Positions 1 through 12,561 of a stretch of DNA of 64,000 nucleotides are shown piece after piece (the first letter of the stretch is position 1; each line of letters starts with the position of its first letter). The DNA lies in NCBI GenBank assembly GCA_032718475.1, contig JAUCBJ010006305.1, positions 1-64,000 of the forward strand, read 5' to 3'. Source of the DNA: Nemertoderma westbladi (Eukaryota > Xenacoelomorpha > Nemertodermatida > Nemertodermatidae). The notes beneath the pieces are model-generated. The model saw only the letters and a list, made by a program, of their open reading frames with translations, had not been told where the DNA came from and did not search any database. The translations under genes and the position numbers were made by a program.

Positions 1-513
1 GAGACCTACCACATAATACTGCAATATACTGATATACATACGTAACATTATTATCTTTACCATCTTTATTTTTTAAAATTAAACTTTTTATTATAATTCA
101 TGTTTTGTAGTCTGGGCGACCGCCCACCATATTCGCCAACCGTATTTCCCGATAGGCCTAGTTGCTCCGGACTACCGCCACTTGGACTTGAGTTGCAAAT
201 AAAGTTTATTAATTCCTTGGTACTTCGGCTACCGGTACCGTCTGTCATTGCTGCATTGTTCAATATCCGTTACATTGCATTAAACATAATTTGGCCCTTA
301 ACCAAACAAGCAGAAATTCAAATAAGTAGACCTAACGGCAACCGGTACTGAATTACTCCAACCAGTATATACGTCTAGGCTGCTAGGTGCAGAGATACTA
401 CTGTACTACAGTACTAAGCTGCTAAGTGAGCTTAATTTTAAAAAATAAAGATGGTAAAGATAATAATGTTACATATGTATATCAGTATATTGCAGTATTA
501 TGTGGTAGGTCTC
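1..513. repeat. Inverted-repeat (foldback/MITE-like) element, left edge possibly cut by the window
   Basis: Bases 1-82 and 432-513 are reverse complements with one mismatch that I can see, enclosing a loop of about 350 bp. The outer ends read GAGACCTACCACATAA and its complement. Because the left arm begins at base 1, the real arm may be longer and no target duplication can be checked. Interior open frames of 77-83 codons resemble nothing known. Confidence 0.8.
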
Positions 514-770
514 TCTACATGTCATTGAACACAACTTTTGAACTACCGGTCAGCCGGTGCACAAAATACTGCAATCTACAGACATGCAGATGTGGGACTG
601 GTACCGGTACTGGTGAAAGCAGTGCAACATCAATGTTAGAAGAAGTAATCTTAATTTAGCGGCATCTTATACGCTATTTTATTTACAATGGATGAAATAA
701 CAATATTTATTTCAATATTTTATTTTCACTTGTCTGCATGGGTGGTTGTTTTTGCATTATCTTTCATTTG

Positions 771-846
771 GCGGTCCAGTTCGGTCCAGTTCGCCTCTCT
801 TTCGATCCAGTTCGGTTCAGTTCGGTCCAGTTCGGTCCAGATTCGT
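771..846. repeat. Short tandem repeat, 10-bp unit
   Basis: About seven copies of a decamer close to TTCGGTCCAG, some with one change, lie just before the large satellite. The rest of 514-900 shows nothing recognisable. Confidence 0.7.
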
Positions 847-914
847 GTAGAGTACTATCCGTGGATTCTATATTCTTTTGAGTATTCCATTACATTTAGA
901 AAATATATTTGAAA

Positions 915-3900
915 TCATTATAAGCAATTCACACCCTATACGGGACACAAACAGCCTATATGGGACAAAAACAACCTATTTGGGACAAATTGAAATTAAA
1001 GCTATAGCAGTGAATTCTATTTTCTTTTGAGTATTCCATGAGATTTAGAAACTATTTAAAATCATTTTGAGAAAGTCACACGCTATTTGGGACACAAACA
1101 CCCTATATGGGACATAAACACCCTATATGGGCCAAAACAATCTATTTGGGACAAATTGAAATTAAAGCTATGGTATTGAATTCTATATTCTTTTGAGTAT
1201 TCCCCTACATTTAGAAACTATTTGAAATCATTATAAGCAATACACACGCTATACGGGATACAAACACCCTATATGGGACACAAACACCCTACATGGGACA
1301 TAAACAACCTATTTGGGACAAATTAAAATTAAAGCTATGATAGTGGATTCTATATTATTTTGAGTATTCCATTACATTTAGAAAATATATTTGAAATCAT
1401 TATAAGCAATTCACACCCTATACGGGACACAAACAGCCTATATGGGACAAAAACAACCTATTTGGGACAAATTGAAATTAAAGCTATGGTATTGAATTCT
1501 ATATTCTTTTGAGTATTCCCCTACATTTAGAAACTATTTGAAATCATTATAAGCAATACACACGCTATACGGGAAACAAACACCCTATATGGGACACAAA
1601 CACCCTATATGGGACATAAACAACCTATTTGGGACAAATTTAAATTAAAGCTATGATAGTGGATTCTATATTATTTTGATTATTCCATTACATTTAGAAA
1701 ATATATTTGAAATCATTATAAGCAATTCACACCCTATACGGGACACAAACAGCCTATATGGGACAAAAACAACCTATTTGGGACAAATTGAAATTAAAGC
1801 TATAGCAGTGAATTCTATTTTCTTTTGAGTATTCCATGAGATTTAGAAACTATTTAAAATCATTTTGAGAAAGTCACACGCTATTTGGGACACAAACACC
1901 CTATATGGGACATAAACACCCTATATGGGCCAAAACAATCTATTTGGGACAAATTGAAATTAAAGCTATGGTATTGAATTCTATATTCTTTTGAGTATTC
2001 CCCTACATTTAGAAACTATTTGAAATCATTATAAGCAATACACACGCTATACGGGATACAAACACCCTATATGGGACACAAACACCCTACATGGGACATA
2101 AACAACCTATTTGGGACAAATTAAAATTAAAGCTATGATAGTGGATTCTATATTATTTTGAGTATTCCATTACATTTAGAAAATATATTTGAAATCATTA
2201 TAAGCAATTCACACCCTATACGGGACACAAACAGCCTATATGGGACAAAAACAACCTATTTGGGACAAATTGAAATTAAAGCTATGGTATTGAATTCTAT
2301 ATTCTTTTGAGTATTCCCCTACATTTAGAAACTATTTGAAATCATTATAAGCAATACACACGCTATACGGGACACAAACACCCTATATGGGACACAAACA
2401 CCCTATATGGGACATAAACAACCTATTTGGGACAAATTTAAATTAAAGCTATGATAGTGGATTCTATATTATTTTGATTATTCCATTACATTTAGAAAAT
2501 ATATTTGAAATCATTATAAGCAATTCACTCCCTATACGGGACACAAACAGCCTATATGGGACAAAAACAACCTATTTGGGACAAATAGAAATTAAAGCTA
2601 TAGCAGTGAATTCTATTTTCTTTTGAGTATTCCATGAGATTTAGAAACTATTTAAAATCATTTTAAGAAAGTCACACGCTATTTGGGACACAAACACCCT
2701 ATACGGGACATAAACACCCTATATGGGCCAAAAACAACCTATTTGGGACAAATTGAAATTAAAGCTATGATATTGAATTCTATATTCTTTTGAGTATTCC
2801 CCTACATTTAGAAACTATTTGAAATCATTATAAGCAATACACACGCTATACAGGGCACAAACACCCTATATGGGACACAAACACCCTATATGGGACATAA
2901 ACAACCTATTTGGGACAAATTTAAATTAAAGCTATGATAGTGGATTATATATTCTTTTGAGTATTCCATTACATTTAGAAAATATATTTGAAATCATTAT
3001 AATCAATTCACACCCTATACGGGACACAAACAGCCTATATGGGACAAAAACAACCTATTTGGGACAAATTGAAATTAAAGCTATAGTAGTGAATTCTATA
3101 TTCTTTTGAGTATTCCATGAGATTTAGAAACTATTTAAAATTATTTTGAGAAAGTCACACGCTATTTGGGACACAAACACCCTATACGGGACATAAACAC
3201 CCTATATGGGCCAAAAACAACCTATTTGGGACAAATTGAAATTAAAGCTATGGTATTGAATTCTATATTCTTTTAAGTATTCCCCTACATTTAGAAACTA
3301 TTTGAAATCATTATAAGCAATACACACGCTATACGGGACACAAACACCCTATATGGGACACAAACACCCTATATGGGACACAAACACCCTATATGGGACA
3401 TAAACAACCTATTTGGGACAAATTTAAATTAAAGCTATGATAGTGGATTCTATATTCTTTTGAGTATTCCATTACATTTAGAAAATATATTTGAAATCAT
3501 TATAAGCAATTCACACCCTATACGGGACACAAACAGCCTATATGGGACAAAAACAACCTATTTGGGACAAATTGAAATTAAAGCTATAGTAGTGAATTCT
3601 ATATTCTTTTGAGTATTCCATGAGATTTAGAAACTATTTAAAATCATTTTGAGAAAGTCACACGCTATTTGGGACACAAACACCCTATACGGGACATAAA
3701 CACCCTATATGGAAAAAACAACCTATTTGGGACAAATTGAAATTAAAGATATGATAGTGAATTCTATATTATATTTATTATTCCATAACATTTAGAAACT
3801 ACTTGAAATTATTATAAGCAATTCACACCCTATACGGGACAGAAACACCCTATATGGGACAAAAACAACCTATTTGGGACAAATTTAAATTAAAGCTATG

Positions 3901-4735
3901 ATAGTGAATTATATTTGCTTTTGACTATTCCATTATATTTATAAACCATGTAAAATAATTTTGAGAAAGTCACACGCAATTTGGGACACAAACACCCTAT
4001 ATGGGACACAAACACCCTATATGGGACATAAACAACCTATTTGGGACAAATTTAAATTAAAGCTATGATAGTGGATTCTATATTCTTTTGAGTATTCCGT
4101 TACATTTAGAAAATATATTTGAAATCATTATAAGCAATTCACACCCTATACGGGACACAAACACCCTATATGGGACACAAACAACCTATTTGGGACAAAT
4201 TTAAATGAAAGCTATGATAGTGAATGCTATATTCTTTTGAGTATTCCATTACATTTCGAAACTATTTGAAATCATTATAAGCACTTCACACCATATACTG
4301 GACACAAACACCCTATATGGGACACAAACAACCTATTTGGGACAAATTTAAATTAAAGCTATGATAGTGGATTCTATTTTCTTTTGAGTATTTCCATCAT
4401 ATTTATAAACTATGTAAAATCATTTTGAGAAAGTTACATGCTATTTGGTACAAAAACACCTTGTGTGGGACACAAACACCCTATATGGGACATAAACAAC
4501 CTATTTGGGACAAATTGGAATTAAAGCTATGATTATGAAGTCGATATTCTTTTCAGTATTCCTTTACATTTATAAACTATTTGAAATAATTTTGATAAAG
4601 CTACAGGCTATTTCGGACAAAATCAACCTATATGGGACACAAACACCCTATATGGGACACTAACAACCTATTTGAGTCAAATTTAAGACTTATTAAGGAC
4701 TATTTGGGATGAAGTTGTGTCCGGGGGAGGAGGTT
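915..4735. repeat. Satellite DNA with nested short repeats and a 798-bp higher-order period
   Basis: Monomers of roughly 150-185 bp each combine two to four copies of a box like CCCTATATGGGACACAAACA with an AT-rich spacer containing AAATTAAAGCTATGATAGTG. Between about 950 and 3000 the diagnostic variant with GCTATAGCAG recurs at 991, 1789 and 2587. The variant with GCTATGGTATTG recurs at 1157 and 1955. Both give exactly 798 bp, or five monomers. From about 3700 the copies become more diverged. Worn remnants of the box continue to about 5600. There is no coding potential. Confidence 0.93.
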
Positions 4736-4794
4736 GCGATATCACTAATTTGATTGTCATTTAATTATTAATATACGAATGTATTTAGATTTAT

Positions 4795-4912
4795 TATAAG
4801 TGAATAAATTGCACCACATGAATAAATTGCACAATGAATAAATTGCACAATGAATAAATTGCACAACATGAATAAATTGCACAATATGAATAAATTGTAC
4901 AACATGAAATTA
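4795..4912. repeat. Tandem repeat of a ~15-19-bp unit (GAATAAATTGCAC)
   Basis: Six to seven copies of ATGAATAAATTGCAC with short variable spacers directly follow the satellite. It is an AT-rich simple tandem array with no coding sense. Confidence 0.8.
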
Positions 4913-5814
4913 AATAACGTGACTATGATGACACTATAGCCTATAATGCATCACAGTCTTACAGGCCATTTGCAAGGCACCCACAGTATATCTTTAACCA
5001 TAACTAGGGAACAAGTATTCCAAATGCCCTTAATTAGAATGGGAATTTCCACTGTACATATACCTCAACCTGCTCTTGTCCCAAATACGTTGCTCTGTCC
5101 AGTATAGGTTGTTATAATGAGCCCTGGATTCGTAGTTGACACTTGGATTATATATCAGTGGAATTTTCCATTAACCTTTACATTATATAGCCAATAAGGG
5201 AGATGCCTAACTTGAGGAATGTTGGTATTGGTCCGATGAAGAGGAGTTGGCTCATATGATGATTTGATTGGATGCCCCTATATTGGACAGGTTGGAAATC
5301 ATTACACAACGTATTTGGGACAGGTAGGAATAATAGAAAGCCCCATAGAAGTGAAGGGAAACACCCTATTCTGGACAATGATGTAGATACTATTGGATAA
5401 ATCATTATCAAAACACATAAAATTTATCTATATTATAATGCGTTTTTCTTGTTGATTTTTGAGACTTGAATGTATTATGGTTATACTTATCATAACTGAT
5501 ATATTTCAGAATCATGTACTTCAAGTGGTCCTATGAATTTTATTTTGAGGTCATTCGATTCACCATGGTCGATTTAGTGGGGTGTCCCAAATTTCTGACA
5601 TGGTTCAGCAGTAAAACTTGAGTTATGCCTTACTTATTATTAAGGGTAAGATTTTCTTTTAGCGGTAATCGCGGTATGATATTGTACTCAATAAGTCGAG
5701 GCATCAACTAATAATGTTTATAAATCATCACAACTCGACAAGGGTAAGCAAGCAGTGAGCAATTTTGAAGTAATTTACAATGACAGAGTTACTGACAGGG
5801 CTGCACAATAGTAA

Positions 5815-6114
5815 TTGTTGCCAAAAATGGCAATCATTATTTTTCTTTAATTCTAATGGTTGCCAAAAATGGCAATAATTATTTTAGGCACATTTCGGCC
5901 TATTGCTAAGAGAAATTCAGACGATGATTTTTTTCTTATACGGTCAGACGGTCAATTATATTTAAATTTCGCGCTCTTTTCACTTAACTATTTACCAAAA
6001 TGCAATTAATTGCTTCTGGGCGTGCGAAAATTAGAAAAACCAAAAGTTGCCAGATTTGGCAATAAACATTGCCATATGTGGCAACTTTTGAGGTTGCCAG
6101 ATTTGGCCATTGTA
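5815..6114. repeat. Cluster of five palindromic TTGCCA-N4-TGGCAA motifs
   Basis: TTGCCAAAAATGGCAA occurs near 5817 and 5859. TTGCCAGATTTGGCAA lies near 6047, TTGCCATATGTGGCAA near 6069, and a last copy with a broken right half near 6093. The spacing is irregular, so this is not a simple tandem array. The arms could be protein-binding half sites or remnants of a repeat. Confidence 0.6.
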
Positions 6115-6723
6115 CCTAACTGTAGGTGCAGGAGCTCCGGCAAAAAGTATTTGTGCTGCACGATGCATAGCTACATGGATAGGCAAGGCAAACATACAGC
6201 CAGACACTGGACGTCCCTCTGCGAACTGATCATCGTCTACTGGCAAACTGTACTGCCGACTGTATTAGGGTATGGCCGTAGGCTAAACACTGTAGGCCTA
6301 TCTGCCTATTGCTGTTGCATTGTCCTGTTGTCTGACTGTAGGCCTATGAGTCTGACAGTCTTCCACTTACTGACTTACCCAAGACTACAAGACCTAACCT
6401 TAATTCTGTAATTGCTATTGCTACCAGTACCGGTACTGCAGTAACAGAATTAGTTCCATTCCAATCCTGTCTGCCAGTTAGCTAGTACATCGGCCAGGCT
6501 GTCCAGCTGTCAGGCAGTACCCGAATGACCGTATATATAATATAGATTATATCTGTATATTACTGTATTACCGGTATATCAGTAGATTATAGTAGATTAT
6601 ATCAATTATATCAGTATATACAGGTATAGGTCTGTCAGTCTGTAGATCAATGCTATTAGGCCTACTACCGTACTAGATAGACAGATAGATATCCGTTAAT
6701 TGATTATGTAAAGCAGTAAAGAG

Positions 6724-6744
6724 CCCCCCCCCCCCCCCCCCCCC
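6724..6744. repeat. Poly(C) homopolymer tract, 21 bp
   Basis: An uninterrupted run of C, followed at once by short GGTCC repeats. Comparable poly(G)/poly(C) runs recur throughout the window. Confidence 0.9.
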
Positions 6745-8159
6745 GGTCCGGTCCGGTCCGGCCCTGGCAGCCCGGCTCAGGCACTTTTAGGTTGCTCCAT
6801 TCCGGTACACGGCTCTGGCAAAAAAAATTGCTCCGGTGAACCCTAACGGGTATACCGGTCAGCCGGTCGATTCCTACAGCTGTACGGCAGTAGGCCTACC
6901 AGCCTACACATTACACAATGCTGCAATGTATGAATCTAAACATTTCCGAATAGCTAAACCATACTGCAGTACTGATCAGTTGATAGGGCCTACCGTATTA
7001 GTAAACGACCGGGTCGAACATTTTGAAGGGTCCGGTTCCGGGTCAGTCTCAAAAAGGCTGGGTCCGGGTCCGGTATCAAAAATAATACAAATAAAAAAAA
7101 ATCGAAAAAAATGATTAATCAAAAGAAAAAAAATCGAAAAGTGATATACTGATATAAAAGAATGAGAGCTAAGATGCTGATGTAGGTCTAAACTAAGTAA
7201 GGCTTTATGATTCTGGATGACTAGTCAAAATACTAGACGGCTAGACCAGTAGACAGACAGTCAGACACGTTCGTGGGGCTTTCGCGCAGCACGAGAGTAC
7301 AGTATACTAATCTCTATTAGATATACGAAAACTGTCTTTCCTAAAATATATATGAGTGAAGGCGATGCTATCAGTTTGTGATAAACTAGCTGTAAAAATA
7401 GAGATCCATTTCAGTTTGCCCTTACACACTTTAACTGTTATTTGTAAACCTTCTAACTATGGCTATTTAAGTTAGTATGACATTTTTAGTTTTACAATAC
7501 TCTTCTCCTTCTATAGCCTCGTTCTGCGCGTCCTGTGTTGAGGAGTCGGTTCGGGGAAGTTAGTAGTCAAAAAATTAATTATTGTAAACTAACTAAAATC
7601 TGTATATTCCGACAAACCTACAGTAGTAATATAATTTAATCCAAACCACACAAACTAATTACAAAAGAATGAATATTGAGTCTAATACATAGAGTTTATA
7701 TCAGTACATTGATTACGTAAAATACTTAGGTCAAACAGGTTACACATGGCAATGGTTTAAATGATGACACAATTAATTACGTAATTAATTACAATAAAGT
7801 GTTAAACCTGCAGTGATTATCAGATTGCAGTCAACGTCAAAATAAGCAATAAATCAAAACAAGAACTTTGCAATATCACAATAAATTAATTTGTAGTATC
7901 CACGACAATTCCAGGTTGGAATTTATGTAGAGTTTGCTCAACATGTGTGGCGCGGATTAAGGATCCTGGCGCATAGTGACAGGGGCGTGTGGCGCGCATT
8001 GAGGATCCTGGTGGTCCTGGCGCGAATATGGATGTAGGGTTAGGGTATGGTAGGACAGTAGGATGTAGCGTAGCAGTGCACTGCTGCACTGGCAACATAT
8101 CCCACTCTACAGCTCTATTTGAAATTATTCCATAGGTTTAAAAAGATTGATTGAAAAAT

Positions 8160-8620
8160 GTCCGCTCACTTTGCTCGCGTTTATACTATTGACCTAAGCC
8201 TACTCTTATCACTGTCTGGCTGTGGACAAATGGAAACGGACAGATTGAGCATGACCATTATGCATTAAAAACATGACTTGTTTCAAAAGTTTTTCTATTG
8301 TCAGATTCTTCAAAACAATAAAACCATGACAGCTTGCATGATTCAGCAGAATTTCCGTGCTCGCTACGCTCGCCAGCTCACAATTTAATGACACCTGTAT
8401 TTGAAAACAGTCGGTTTGCCTACTTTAAATTCTGAAATGTTAAAATTTTCGTGCTCGTTACGCTCGCATCTTGATCACATCTACATTTAAAAACAGTCAG
8501 TTGACGTTGACCTACTACTACTACTACAGCAGTACAGTACTATCTGACTATTACTGTCAGATGTATTTATGTTAACATAATTGGAAAATTTCCTTGCTCG
8601 CTACGCTTGCATTTTAATGT
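8160..8620. repeat. Degenerate repeats centred on GCTCGCTACGCTCGC
   Basis: Variants of this motif occur near 8165, 8355, 8450 and 8596. Around the middle two, the flanks also match: an AAT-TTCGTGCTCG lead-in and an AAAACAGTC end. The copies are therefore degenerate units of one short repeat. Confidence 0.55.
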
Positions 8621-8643
8621 TAAAATACTGTAGGGCTACACAG

Positions 8644-8830
8644 CATTATAAACTGATAAATTATTACAATTCAGCAATTACTGCAAAATTTCATAGTCAA
8701 TTGTGGGCTTGGCGCGCCTTGAATATCATGGCTGGCCATTATAAACTGATAGATTATTACAATTCAGCAATTACTGCAAAATTTCATAGTCAATTGTTGG
8801 CTTATGGCGCGCATTGGATATCATGGCTGG
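8644..8830. repeat. Direct tandem duplication, 93-bp unit, two copies
   Basis: CATTATAAACTGATA begins at 8644 and again at 8737. The two copies match nearly throughout and each ends in a GGCGCGC...ATATCATGGCTGG segment. The divergence is a few bases, so the duplication is fairly recent. Confidence 0.85.
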
Positions 8831-9524
8831 TGCGATTTTCGTTTAACCAGAACGCATGTGGCGCGCTTTTTTTCAGTATTCCATATAGGCACGACATCCT
8901 GTTTTGACTTAAAATAATTTCCCTAAACGGAGACTAACGACCTTTGTAACTGTGCAAAGTCTCGAAACTGTGAGAGTAACTGCTGATTTATGGCAGATGG
9001 ATACTCGTATCCACTGTAAACTCGTTGCGTTAGTTCGTTTTTGGCCAAACTTGAGATTCTTTCTCAAGGGGGTACGTTTATTCGAGGAGGGCGTTTAAGT
9101 TGCTAATTGGATAGGGGTGTATTTGAGGGGTGCGCTTATTACAGACAGGGTGCTTATTCGAGTAAATAAGGTAATTTAATTTGTGTGGGCTAATTAAAAT
9201 TTTATGAAAATGATGTACATTTTTTTAATTGCATCAAATATCTTTCCACCTTTTTTTATTGCTAAAAATCTCCTTGTGAGGGCAGACAATAGTACCCTGA
9301 ACTGGTACCTGAATAATTCAGAAGTTCTGTCAGTCTTGTACCTTGATCTTAACCTCAATCTTAATCTTATTGTTTATAGAAATAGAGCATTGAATATAAA
9401 TTATGATATAAATTTATATATATAAATACAAATATACCTTGCTAATATAGATAGCTTGACATACCTTAAACTACTGCCACCTGCCTATTTAATTTATTGA
9501 TTAATATTTATTGAAGATTTGATA

Positions 9525-11480
9525 ATGGATCAACATATTAATTTATTGAAAGAGAAATCATCTGGCGCCGATATAGTTATAAAGAGAGAACAAACAAACT
9601 GTATAATTATAAAGGAAGAACCAACAGACTCCACCCCCTATTCTCTTGATGTTAAACAAGAAAACTACGTTTACGGATCATCTGCATCTCCCATCGAAGA
9701 TCACAACAATTTGTTCGGTAGAATAGATGTTGTCCCTGTACTAGATGACGAAGATATTTCCTATGAACCATCTGGAGATTCTTTTATTGTTGAAAAACGG
9801 GAAAACGACGGCCCAGACTGTTCGTATGGTAGGCCTATTGAAACTGAAGGTACAGAACAGACAATGAGTTGTGCAACAACAGCGTCCGGTAGTTCTAATG
9901 AAACTGTTGTGGAGTTGGTATCTTCTTCAGATACCAGTTCCTGTTTGCATTGCAATGAATTATTTAATGACAAAGGAAATTTAGAGAGACATATAGAATC
10001 CGTTTATAAAGACGTCAAGAATAAGTATAAATGCGAGTATTGTGAGAAACTGTTTAAATGGAATAATGCTTTAAAGAGGCATGTTGACTCTATCCATAAA
10101 GGTATAAAATATAATGGCAGTTATTGTCATAAAGAATTCAGTCAGCAAAGGAATCTAAACACCCGCATTAACTTTGCCAACAAAGGTATCATCAAATATA
10201 GCTGCTCCGATTGTGGAAAATCATTTTCTACAAAAGCCAAACTAAAAGGACATGTCGACTTTATACATAAAGATATCAAATATAAGTGCGATTATTGTAA
10301 TAAAGAATTCAGCCAGAAAGGGCGTCTAAACACCCATGTGAACTACTTTCATAAAGATATAAAGTACAACTGTTTTCATTGTGGAAAATCATTTGCTACA
10401 AAAGCCGTACTAAAACTACATGTCGACTCTATACATAAAGATATCAAACATAAGTGCGGTTATTGTAATAAAGAATTCAGCTATCAAATGAATCTAAACA
10501 TCCACATTGACTTTGCCCACAAAGGTATCATCAAGTATAGCTGCTCTGATTGTGGAAATTCATTTGCTAGAAAAGCCGAACTAAAACGACATGCCGACTC
10601 TGTCCATAAACATATCAAACATAAGTGCGGTTGTTGTCATAAAGAATTCAGTTACAAACACCACCTAAAACTACATGTCGACTTTATACATAAAGATATC
10701 AAGTACAACTGTTTTCATTGTGGAAAATCATTTGCTACAAAAGCCGACCTAAAACAACATGTCGACTCTATACATCAAGATATTAAATATAAGTGCGGTT
10801 ATTGTAATAAAGAATTCAGCCAGAAGGGGAGTCTAAACACCCATGTGAACTACTTTCATAAAGATATCAAGTACAACTGTTTTCATTGTGGAAAATCATT
10901 TGCTAGAAAAGACAAACTAAAACAACATGTCAACTCTATACATAAAGATATCAAACCTAAGTGCGGTTATTGTAATAAAGAATTCAGCCAGAAAGTGAAT
11001 CTAAACACCCATGTGAACTACTTTCATAAAGATATCAAGTACAACTGTTTTCATTGTGGAAAATCATTTGCTAGAAAAGCCACACTAAAACAACATGTCG
11101 ACTCTATACATAAAGATATCAAATATAAGTGCGGTTATTGTAATAAAGAATTCAGCCAGAAGGGGAGTCTAAACATCCACGTTAACTTTGCCCACAAAGG
11201 TATCATCAAGTATAGCTGCTCCGATTGTGGAAAATCATTTGCCAAAAAAGACAAACTAAAACTACATGTCGACTCAATGCATAAACATATCAAACATAAG
11301 TGCGGTTATTGTAATAAAGAATTCCGTTACAAAGGTGAACTAAAACGACATGTGGACTCTATACATAAGGATATCAAACATAAGTGCGGTTATTGTCATA
11401 AAGAATTCAGTCGGCAAGCCTACCTAAACACCCATGTCAATTCTGTTCATAAATCTCCTCTCTTCTCAAGTTACCGGTAA
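9525..11480 (+). CDS. Multi-C2H2 zinc-finger protein (about 18 fingers), intronless
   Basis: A single open frame encodes about 651 residues from the ATG at 9525. It is probably a nuclear, sequence-specific DNA-binding regulator. The N-terminal 138 residues are acidic and finger-free. They carry three SUMO-acceptor-like motifs: I-K20-R-E, I-K30-E-E followed by PTDSTP, and V-K44-Q-E. From about residue 139 to 645 run tandem fingers of the form C-x2-C-x12-H-x4-H. The first lacks its last histidine (HIESVYK). The third is broken (first cysteine and both histidines lost). The linkers are short (H-KDIKYK-C type) rather than TGEKP. Fingers alternate between two types, CFHCGKSF and CGYCNKEF, showing growth by two-finger duplication. 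A poly(A) signal lies at 11564. The target and orthologue are unknown. It could be an exon of a larger gene, but no intron is needed. Confidence 0.9.
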   Translation: MDQHINLLKEKSSGADIVIKREQTNCIIIKEEPTDSTPYSLDVKQENYVYGSSASPIEDHNNLFGRIDVVPVLDDEDISYEPSGDSFIVEKRENDGPDCSYGRPIETEGTEQTMSCATTASGSSNETVVELVSSSDTSSCLHCNELFNDKGNLERHIESVYKDVKNKYKCEYCEKLFKWNNALKRHVDSIHKGIKYNGSYCHKEFSQQRNLNTRINFANKGIIKYSCSDCGKSFSTKAKLKGHVDFIHKDIKYKCDYCNKEFSQKGRLNTHVNYFHKDIKYNCFHCGKSFATKAVLKLHVDSIHKDIKHKCGYCNKEFSYQMNLNIHIDFAHKGIIKYSCSDCGNSFARKAELKRHADSVHKHIKHKCGCCHKEFSYKHHLKLHVDFIHKDIKYNCFHCGKSFATKADLKQHVDSIHQDIKYKCGYCNKEFSQKGSLNTHVNYFHKDIKYNCFHCGKSFARKDKLKQHVNSIHKDIKPKCGYCNKEFSQKVNLNTHVNYFHKDIKYNCFHCGKSFARKATLKQHVDSIHKDIKYKCGYCNKEFSQKGSLNIHVNFAHKGIIKYSCSDCGKSFAKKDKLKLHVDSMHKHIKHKCGYCNKEFRYKGELKRHVDSIHKDIKHKCGYCHKEFSRQAYLNTHVNSVHKSPLFSSYR

Positions 11481-11563
11481 CCAAATTGTTGTATTTGTAC
11501 TGAACTATATTTGTATCTAATCATTATCGGAAAGATGTTTCTTTTAGAGTGAATTAAATATAA

Positions 11564-11569
11564 AATAAA
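11564..11569 (+). terminator. Candidate polyadenylation signal of the zinc-finger gene
   Basis: AATAAA lies 84 bp after the stop codon on the same strand, in an AT-rich 3' region. It is inferred from position only. Confidence 0.45.
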
Positions 11570-12561
11570 TAGGTGATTGTTAATTTTTAATAGACTACAG
11601 TCATTACTAGGTTTATTTCACCGACATCCCCTAGAACAGAGACATATATAACTTTTCAAAAATTTGAGTGGTTCAAGTGGTTCTAATACATTGATTATCA
11701 GGTTATTAATGTTTTCATTGTAATGCAACATAAACCAAAGCAATTAATGAACCAAAGTGAAACTTATAAATTAGTCACATGTCGAGTCTTATACGCTAAA
11801 TTTCCCATCGCTTAATCGTTTTTCTCAATTTATTGTTTATAAATGGTCTCCTAACTTCATATTGTTATTATATATTTCTATTTTTTTTTTGACTAACGTA
11901 CCTAAATGGTTAACCATGTATATATCATAAAATTTTAATAAATTCAATTTAATTTAATTTTTCTTGAAATTTAAAAAGTACGGTGTTTTTTTATTTTTTG
12001 TTATTGGTAAGTGTTCTAGAACATTATTATATTTTTTTTGTAGTTAGTGTTTTTTTAGAAGACCGTCAGGGCTTCTTGCTGTCAAAAAAAAAGTCTGTGT
12101 GTTTGTCTGTATGTATGTTTGTTTGTACATGTACACATTGATATTGGCTTGGAAGGGTAAGAAGTGCTCTTCTTCATGGCCAACTATACAAAGAAATGTA
12201 TCGAATATTTGGGTTCTTATTTCGGTTATTAATTATTTAAGCGGGTAAAATTAAGCTCATGTTGAGTAAAAAAAGCACAGGTCGATTCGCCGTGTCCCAT
12301 TCTCACAAAGATTTTATTATATTCGAGTGTTTATATAAAGATGTATGATTATTTATTGATTGAAAATAAAATAGTGTATAAATATGTAATATTCCCTCAC
12401 GCAGCCTGAACTTTGCCTATGGTAGCGAATGGGGAAGGATTTTCTCTGTATCATAGCAACGTTGTATAATTATTTAACTCTGGCTAGCTGGGAAGACAGG
12501 TAGCAAGCCACAAGTCAACACATTCAAACATTGGGCATTATGTTTTGACAGAATACCCGTC
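11570..12561. other. AT-rich intergenic stretch, no gene seen
   Basis: No open frame of note. It has T/A-rich low-complexity patches and a short GTCTGT/GTATGT-rich segment near 12090-12130. Nothing is assignable until the LINE target site at 12562. Confidence 0.6.

Larger units (their letters stand above)
4913..9524. other. Gene-poor stretch with scattered short repeats
   Basis: No recognisable gene. Open frames of 60-133 codons at 5.2, 6.0, 6.8, 7.9, 8.2, 8.6 and 9.2 kb have no family features and several overlap repeats. It holds palindromic TTGCCA motifs (5.8-6.1 kb), a C homopolymer (6.72 kb), repeats around GCTCGCTACGCTCGC (8.2-8.6 kb), a 93-bp tandem duplication (8.64-8.83 kb) and a degenerate repeat with TTTATTCGAG near 9.07-9.17 kb. 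The 5' end of the zinc-finger transcription unit should lie at its right edge, but I cannot place a promoter. Confidence 0.6.

Noticed and set aside
918-4735. CArG boxes (CC-W6-GG) in the satellite
   Set aside because: CCTATATGG has only five A/T bases between the CC and GG, so it does not meet the motif.
6010-6411. 133-codon frame, Cys/Leu-rich
   Set aside because: No family features, no plausible start context, and it overlaps the TTGCCA repeat cluster.
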